Source: Onthophagus taurus (lineage: Eukaryota > Arthropoda > Insecta > Coleoptera > Scarabaeidae). Taken from it: a stretch of 64,000 nt of DNA. The number at the start of each line of letters is the position of its first letter. Positions within the stretch are counted from its first letter, which is position 1. The DNA lies in the NCBI RefSeq assembly GCF_036711975.1, contig NC_091971.1, positions 24,001,501-24,065,500 on the forward strand, written 5' to 3'. The notes below the pieces were generated by a model that saw only the letters and a program-made list of their open reading frames with translations, was not told the DNA's origin and ran no database searches. Below, piece after piece: positions 58,849 through 64,000 of the stretch. The position numbers and the translations under genes are program-made.

Positions 58849-59705
58849 CGATCTCTGGGCTGAGTTTGGTGGTGTCACAAAATTTTTCAAGAAAGTTATG
58901 AATTTTTTACGTATTTCGGGGGTGATTTCGACCCCTTATCCCCTGAATTTCCGCGAATCTCGCGGATATGTTATTCGAAACCTTATTTTCGATCTTTGGA
59001 CTGAGTTTGGTGGTGTCACAAAATTTTTCAAGAAAGTTATGAATTTTTTACGTATTTCGGGGGTGATTTCGACCCCTTATCCCCTGAATTTCCGCGAATC
59101 TCGCGGATATGTTATTCGAAACCTTATTTTCGATCTTTGGACTGAGTTTGGTGGTGTCACAAAATTTTTCAAGAAAGTTATGAATTTTTTACGTATTTCG
59201 GGGGTGATTTCGACCCCTTATCCCCTGAATTTCGGCGAATCTCGCGGATATGTTATTCGAAACCTTATTTTCGATCTTTGGACTGAGTTTGGTGGTGTCA
59301 CAAAATTTTTCAAGAAAGTTATGAATTTTTTACGTATTTCGGGGGTGATTTCGACCCCTTATCCCCTGAATTTCCGCGAATCTCGCGGATATGTTATTCG
59401 AAACCTTATTTTCGATCTTTGGACTGAGTTTGGTGGTGTCACAAAATTTTTCAAGAAAGTTATGAATTTTTTACGTATTTCGGGGGTGATTTCGACCCCT
59501 TATCCCCTGAATTTCCGCGAATCTCGCGGATATGTTATTCGAAACCTTATTTTCGATCTTTGGACTGAGTTTGGTGGTGTCACAAAATTTTTCAAGAAAG
59601 TTATGAATTTTTTACGTATTTCGGGGGTGATTTCGACCCTTTATCCCCTGAATTTCCGGGTGGTGCTTAGATATGTTATTCGAAATAGTGATTTTGATAT
59701 TTGGG
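58849..59705 (+). repeat. Right array of the 141-bp unit, 6 copies
   Basis: The marker gagtttggtggtgtcac begins at 58862 and recurs every 141 bp to 59567. The orientation is opposite to the left array. The outermost unit carries the same variant end (gaatttccgggtggtgctt) as the outermost unit on the left. Confidence 0.95.
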
Positions 59706-60112
59706 GTTGACTTAATGGATCATCAAGCTTTTTCAATGCAAATTGGACTTTCACATAATGAAAGGGTGATTTTTATTTAATAATAATGAATTTTACTTGA
59801 AAGTTTTAGAGGGGTTATCTATTTTACTCTCTTTAATGCTAATTTTGATGTTTTTTTGGTTATTATCACTAATAAATACGAAATTATAGATAGAGTACAC
59901 TATTTGTTTGGTCCGCTGTAAAAATGTGAATTTCGTTTCTGAATCCGTTGCTAACTTCAACGACATATATTTTTCCTGAGAGAAAAACATTCACTGTCAT
60001 CACTTGAAACTTCACTTTCCTCATCCAGGTTCTCAAACTCAGCATCACTTCCGGATAAGTTATCCGTATAAATTGTCTCAGCTTCCGCAGAAAAGTCTTT
60101 GCTGCTTGTCAT

Positions 60113-60735
60113 TTTTATGGTTATAAAATTATTTAGAAATATTTCCTAAAATTAAAACTACGCCGGAGGATCAACAAGCAGATAGTGCTATAACTATCAA
60201 GAAAAAATAACAATGTGCATAAAAGAGAACCCTAATGCAGCAAACTAAAAATTTATGCAAAAACGTAGATCTATTTATCCCAAAAAATCGTCGATTTTTA
60301 GGTGACCCTGTTATTCGTGAATTATTCCTTATTATTTATTAGAATTGTTATTATTGCCTGTCAACAATGTCGAATATTTATATCCATTTAAATATAGTCA
60401 GTTGAAACGGCTAGTCAACAAAAGATGGCGATAGTGCGCAATTAGAAATTTAAATGGCATGAACTGATAGTCCGCGTGCGTGTATTGAAAGATTAATAAA
60501 TAACATTTGTTTCTAACGTCTTTTGCTAATTTTTTGTTGAATCAAAACTGTATGCATCAAAATTTTCATTTTGAAATGAAAATGACATAATCGATTTCGT
60601 GACATTTTAGCGGCTAAATTCAAATGACAATTAGCGCGTGCGCCCTCTCACAATCGACCGCTTTTTTCTCCACACCGACTTGACGTTTCGCGTGCATTTT
60701 ATTATCCGAGACCAGTCTCTTCGTTCGAAGTGAAA
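60113..60735 (+). promoter_or_regulatory. piggyBac flank and upstream region of the next exon
   Basis: 60113-60400 is likely the 5' end of the piggyBac element. 60630-60735 is less AT-rich, with gcgcgtgcgccc and several CpGs, and could be the promoter and 5' UTR of the exon at 60736. Confidence 0.4.
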
Positions 60736-60806
60736 ATGGCAGATGTGCTTGACGATTTAAGAATGGATTGTACCAATAAAGATGAAATAATCGCCAATCC
60801 AGAAGA
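60736..60806 (+). CDS. First coding exon of an unassigned gene
   Basis: ATG in context gaaaATGGC starts MADVLDDLRMDCTNKDEII and continues ANPE(E/D), ending at a strong donor, aga|gtaagt (phase 2). The peptide is acidic and in good codon usage. The remaining exons are not found in the next 3.2 kb, so either the first intron is long or this is an isolated piece. I do not recognise the family. Confidence 0.5.
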
Positions 60807-62874
60807 GTAAGTAAAATATAATTTTAAAAACGTTTTACATAAACCGATTTCATTTTTAAACAAGGTAGGTAAATTACGTCTTAGAAAGTTCTAGAATACA
60901 TGCTTTATGTACCGTTGTATTTAGGGTTTGTTTGGAGCTTTAAAATTAAAGTTTTAAACATGTCAACCGAGATACATAATTTAATTAAGTCGATTTATGT
61001 TGTAGTTACGTTAATATTGAATTTTTCAGTTAGTTTTTTTTTTTTCAAGTATCGTTCTAAGAATTTACGCGATTGAAAAGGTTGTGAAACGAAACCGATT
61101 CAATTAATACCTGTTTAAATGATGCAAGATTAGACGTTCTTTTTGAGATGTTTAGTAATATTATTATAATATAATAGTGTCAATTCTTGAAATTAAGAAC
61201 ATGTAAAATCCAGATAACGTGAGGTGTCATTGATTGTTAAGGTCAATATTCTCGTTTTGCAATGTCGTCCACGTGTAATTCTTTTGTATATGCCTTTAAA
61301 AACACAAGTTTTCTCGCAAATAACTTCACTACATTTCATTTTAAAAGAAATAATTTCGACGTTTGTAAAAACGTTGTTTGGAGTACTTTGATTATTCTAA
61401 TCTCTTTATTTCAAGGTTTTTTAATCAGATAATATAGACCTTGCAATAATATTTATGTTCGCCTGGTAGGTTTACTAAAATATTTATTATTAGGAAATGA
61501 TTTTTAAACTATTAATAAGGTTATGAAAAGAAAATGTCTTTGTAATAAAAATTTTTATTTTTTTAGTGTTTAGAAATATGACTTTACAATGTGTTGGAAG
61601 ATTCAGGTAATGTGAGATCTTATTGGTTAATGTAAAGGTCAATATTCTCATTTTCCATTGTCGCCCACATGTGATGTTCTTTTGTGTATGTAAAGGTTGC
61701 TGTCTTCTCCAAATAAAAGATTTTTTAATCGCTATATTCATAAAGAGGGTATGTAGAGATTGTAAAGTGAATAAATTTTTATAATACAGCAATGTATTTT
61801 TATCTTAAAATTTAAAAAACAGATAAATGATGTTAATTGAATCTTCTTAAAAACTTGTTTTCTAATTACACCGAGTTATTGAATTAAACAGGAGAACCTG
61901 GTCAAGGATCTTCAATATGATACCGGTTTATTACAAAAATAATTTTTATTAGGTTGTTTATTACACTTATTAGTCATACTTATTACATACTTAATTGGTT
62001 CAGGACCAGCAACACATATACGTAAAATAAAAGAGTATGTACATGGTGTCCCAAATTCATTGTCCAAAATTAAAAGCGATAGAAAAAAAGTAAGTTACAT
62101 GTCATGATTTCGTTTTTCAAGAAACAGCTAATGCTGAAATAATATTTATAAATACTTTACCTGTATTTATAGTAATCAAAATATTAATCAGTCTTAATAA
62201 TCAAGGGTAATCCAACATTCCATTTAAAATACATATTAAAAGATGTAGAGAACTTAGCGATGACATAGGAAATATTGATGATATGAATAAGATTTTGTAT
62301 GGAAATAGCTTGGAGAGTTGTTTGAGTTGCAATATTCTTCTCTTTGCAAATTTCTTTATAACAGCCATAAGCATACGCTAGATTTACATTAAATTCTTTC
62401 AAAGTTAATGTCATGCTTTTCAAAAAGTGCTGTTGTTTTGCGAAGCTGCTCAAATGCTTGTAAAATAACCAGTTTTTAAGCCATTGAAAGAATTAGGGCT
62501 ACCGAAATGAAGAAAGCTTTGCAATTAAATATTCTAAATTGGCATTACAATTTTTTTATCATGAGTCAAACAACCTCATAGTGTACTCACCTATATGATT
62601 GGTAATTTTATTGCACTATATTATTTAATGTGGTTATTATCTGAAATTGCACACTGCAAGTATTCGTTCAAATGGAGTCGGAAAATCAACATTACTTGAG
62701 AAAATCAAAATTTGATAATATGCTGTTATACCAGGTGAGGCATTTAAATTGAGACGACCTTATAACTCATAAACCGCAAACTGTATAAAAAAAGTTTCAA
62801 TTAAAATTCCTTATATGTTGGGGGAAAATATTTTGTATAGGTTTTGTTAAGTCAGTTTTTTTAATGGATACATA
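60807..62874. other. Probable long intron with a direct repeat pair
   Basis: AT-rich. About 95 bp at 61201-61295 (ggtcaatattctcgttttgc) recurs in diverged form at 61595-61700. A frame at 62655-62715 reads RSNGVGKSTLLEKIKI, like an ABC-type Walker A loop, and the overlapping frame reads MESENQHYLRKSK ending in cag|gtgagg; neither is called as a gene. Confidence 0.4.
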
Positions 62875-63651
62875 CAGGCTGCCCATTATGTATGGAATAT
62901 AGTATGTATCTTGGTAGGTATCAACTTTATAAAAAAACATTTTATACATAAGTTGTTTAATATTTTATTTGCCATAATAAGACAGCATTCAATTGTTTTT
63001 ATTTCAGAAAATAAATGAGCAACGAATAACACTTGAAGTTGTTTAAATGGTAATGTACCCTTTCGTTAGGGTTATTTGATAGGGATTTCTTTTCTCTTTA
63101 CGATGACGTAAAATTTTAGTACCCTTATATCAGAAAAGTTTTGAAAAAAAAGGTAATTGTTTATTAAGAAAATTTAACTAATAACATTAACCTAGATATC
63201 CAAGATCGTCAAGTACCTCGAATTATTGGAGATGTACACTAATTTTTCGTTTATTTGTTTTATTTTGTGTGTAAATTTAATTTACGGTAATATGTCGAGA
63301 TACTTGACGATTTCGGATATCTAGATTAATGTTATTGATTCATTTTTATTAATAAACAATTTTTACATTTCTCTCAAAAATTTTCTAATGTAATGGTACA
63401 AAAATTTTACGCCATCGTAAAGAAAAAAGTAATCTCTATCAAGTGAGCCTAACGAAAGAATACATTGCCATTTAAAAAAATTTAAGAATCATTCGTTACT
63501 CATTTGTTTTCTGAATTAAAAACAATTGAATGCAGTCTTATTATAAATAAGAAAGCAAATAAAATATTAAACAGCTTTTGTATAAAATGTTTCTTTATAA
63601 AGTTGATACCTACCAAGATATATGCTATATTCCATACATAATGGGCACCTG
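62875..63651. mobile_element. Intact 777-bp TA-type MITE (reference copy)
   Basis: Ends caggctgcccattatgtatg and caggtgcccattatgtatgg (inverse), flanked by TA at 62873-62874 and 63652-63653. Arms of about 350 bp pair throughout, so the whole element is one large hairpin. Its broken sister frames the nest at 10449-16460. Confidence 0.9.
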
Positions 63652-63653
63652 TA

Positions 63654-64000
63654 TACTTTTCCATCACTATGCTATTTTATGACAAAATAAATAACTTTTA
63701 TTTGAAATTTCTTTTTACTTAATGAATATTACGCATAATAAAAATTGTGCGGCTTTTTTAGTGCAAGCTTTGAGGTTTGGAAAAATTAAGGCGGCCATAA
63801 CAGGTTGTAGTTGTTTCAGTACTCATATGTATCTGTCAAAATTTCCCTTAGTAATAAATTAATTCGTTACGTTTCATTAAGCATTAAAACACATACGATC
63901 GTTTCTGGACAAGCAGCCAGAGATATCAATGTTGCTATGATTACTTAACTTCCATGACAAAATAACGACTTTTATTTCAAACATTTTGCTATTTATCGTG
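63654..64000. other. AT-rich sequence to the window end
   Basis: No gene or repeat boundary seen. Confidence 0.3.

Larger units (their letters stand above)
51172..59966 (+). mobile_element. 8.8-kb foldback-like transposon with transposase-Ulp1-PHD frame
   Basis: Outer inverted repeats 51172-51440 and 59703-59966 are nearly identical (shared tip atgtcgttgaagttagcaac). Inside each lies an array of a 141-bp unit in inverted orientation. Between the arrays are a leader of about 1.1 kb and one long frame. The flanks are the two halves of a piggyBac gene, which fixes the boundaries. Flanking 10-mers aatttttttc and atatttttcc agree at 7 of 10 positions and may be a decayed target duplication. The architecture recalls Rehavkus or Foldback/NOF elements, recalled from memory and not checked. 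Confidence 0.85.
49790..60112 (-). pseudogene. piggyBac transposase gene, broken by two insertions
   Basis: Pieces on the minus strand: 60112-59967 is the acidic N-terminus (MTSSKDFSAEAETIY..., Asp/Glu/Ser-rich); 51171-50502 encodes MSLEPFLG, VPTKNT, VMSRDRFLQIIQFLHFNDNS and GRLRFRTYNPNKHNKYG; 50140-about 49790 encodes WKDKREVHMIS and NDCNKYMKGIDRADQYLSYC. These are the ordered motifs of piggyBac (DDE_Tnp_1_7) transposases. Stops and frameshifts show it is old. The insertions are the 8.8-kb element and a 357-bp MITE. Terminal TTAA repeats were not located. Confidence 0.8.

Noticed and set aside
51440-59705. CRISPR-like regular repeats
   Set aside because: Units are contiguous without unique spacers, in a eukaryotic transposon.
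58835-59710. 291-codon plus-strand frame
   Set aside because: Same tandem unit in the right array.

Overview
The window is a piece of an AT-rich insect nuclear genome. Short introns (51-61 bp in several genes), animal-type splice sites, insect-like orthologues and many mariner, piggyBac, Jockey-like and Penelope-like relics support this. A beetle is plausible but is inference. I saw nothing bacterial and no tRNA or rRNA gene. Gene names come from recognising protein motifs by eye; no database search was run.

Host genes occupy a small fraction. From left to right they are: the 3' exons of an ITM2/BRICHOS membrane protein (8901-9722, +); a WD-repeat gene of WDR55 type (25059-26354, -); a head-to-head pair, DNA polymerase delta subunit 3 (POLD3, 34939-36533, -) and PDCD10/CCM3 (36963-37756, +), sharing a 429-bp intergenic promoter; a CFAP119/CCDC189-like axonemal gene (45638-46594, -); and one unassigned first coding exon (60736-60806, +). 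A four-exon THAP-domain gene (28701-29675, -) lies inside a terminal-inverted-repeat element and is probably transposon cargo or a transposon gene.

Most of the rest is layered mobile DNA. 2.3-8.2 kb holds MITEs and a 2.6-kb palindrome with mariner-type (DUF4817) coding remnants. 10.4-16.5 kb is one TA-flanked MITE opened by successive insertions; its uninterrupted sister copy is at 62875-63651. 16.5-25 kb holds broken Jockey-like, hAT and mariner copies. 26.5-30.4 kb is the THAP element. 30.9-33.1 kb is a foldback element with tandemly repeated arms, followed by a Penelope-like GIY-YIG fragment. 39-49.5 kb holds a truncated Phantom-like Mutator transposase, RTE-like and mariner relics, and a deleted Phantom copy carrying a hAT MITE with a clean 8-bp target duplication.

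The most striking system is at 51172-59966. An about 8.8-kb element has near-identical terminal inverted repeats, and inside them inverted arrays of a 141-bp unit (15 copies on the left, 6 on the right). Between the arrays lies one long reading frame joining a DDE-type transposase, a Ulp1-like cysteine protease and a PHD finger, interrupted by a single in-frame TAA. It sits inside an older, decayed piggyBac gene. The layout recalls Foldback/NOF or Rehavkus-type elements, but the superfamily is not settled from sequence alone.
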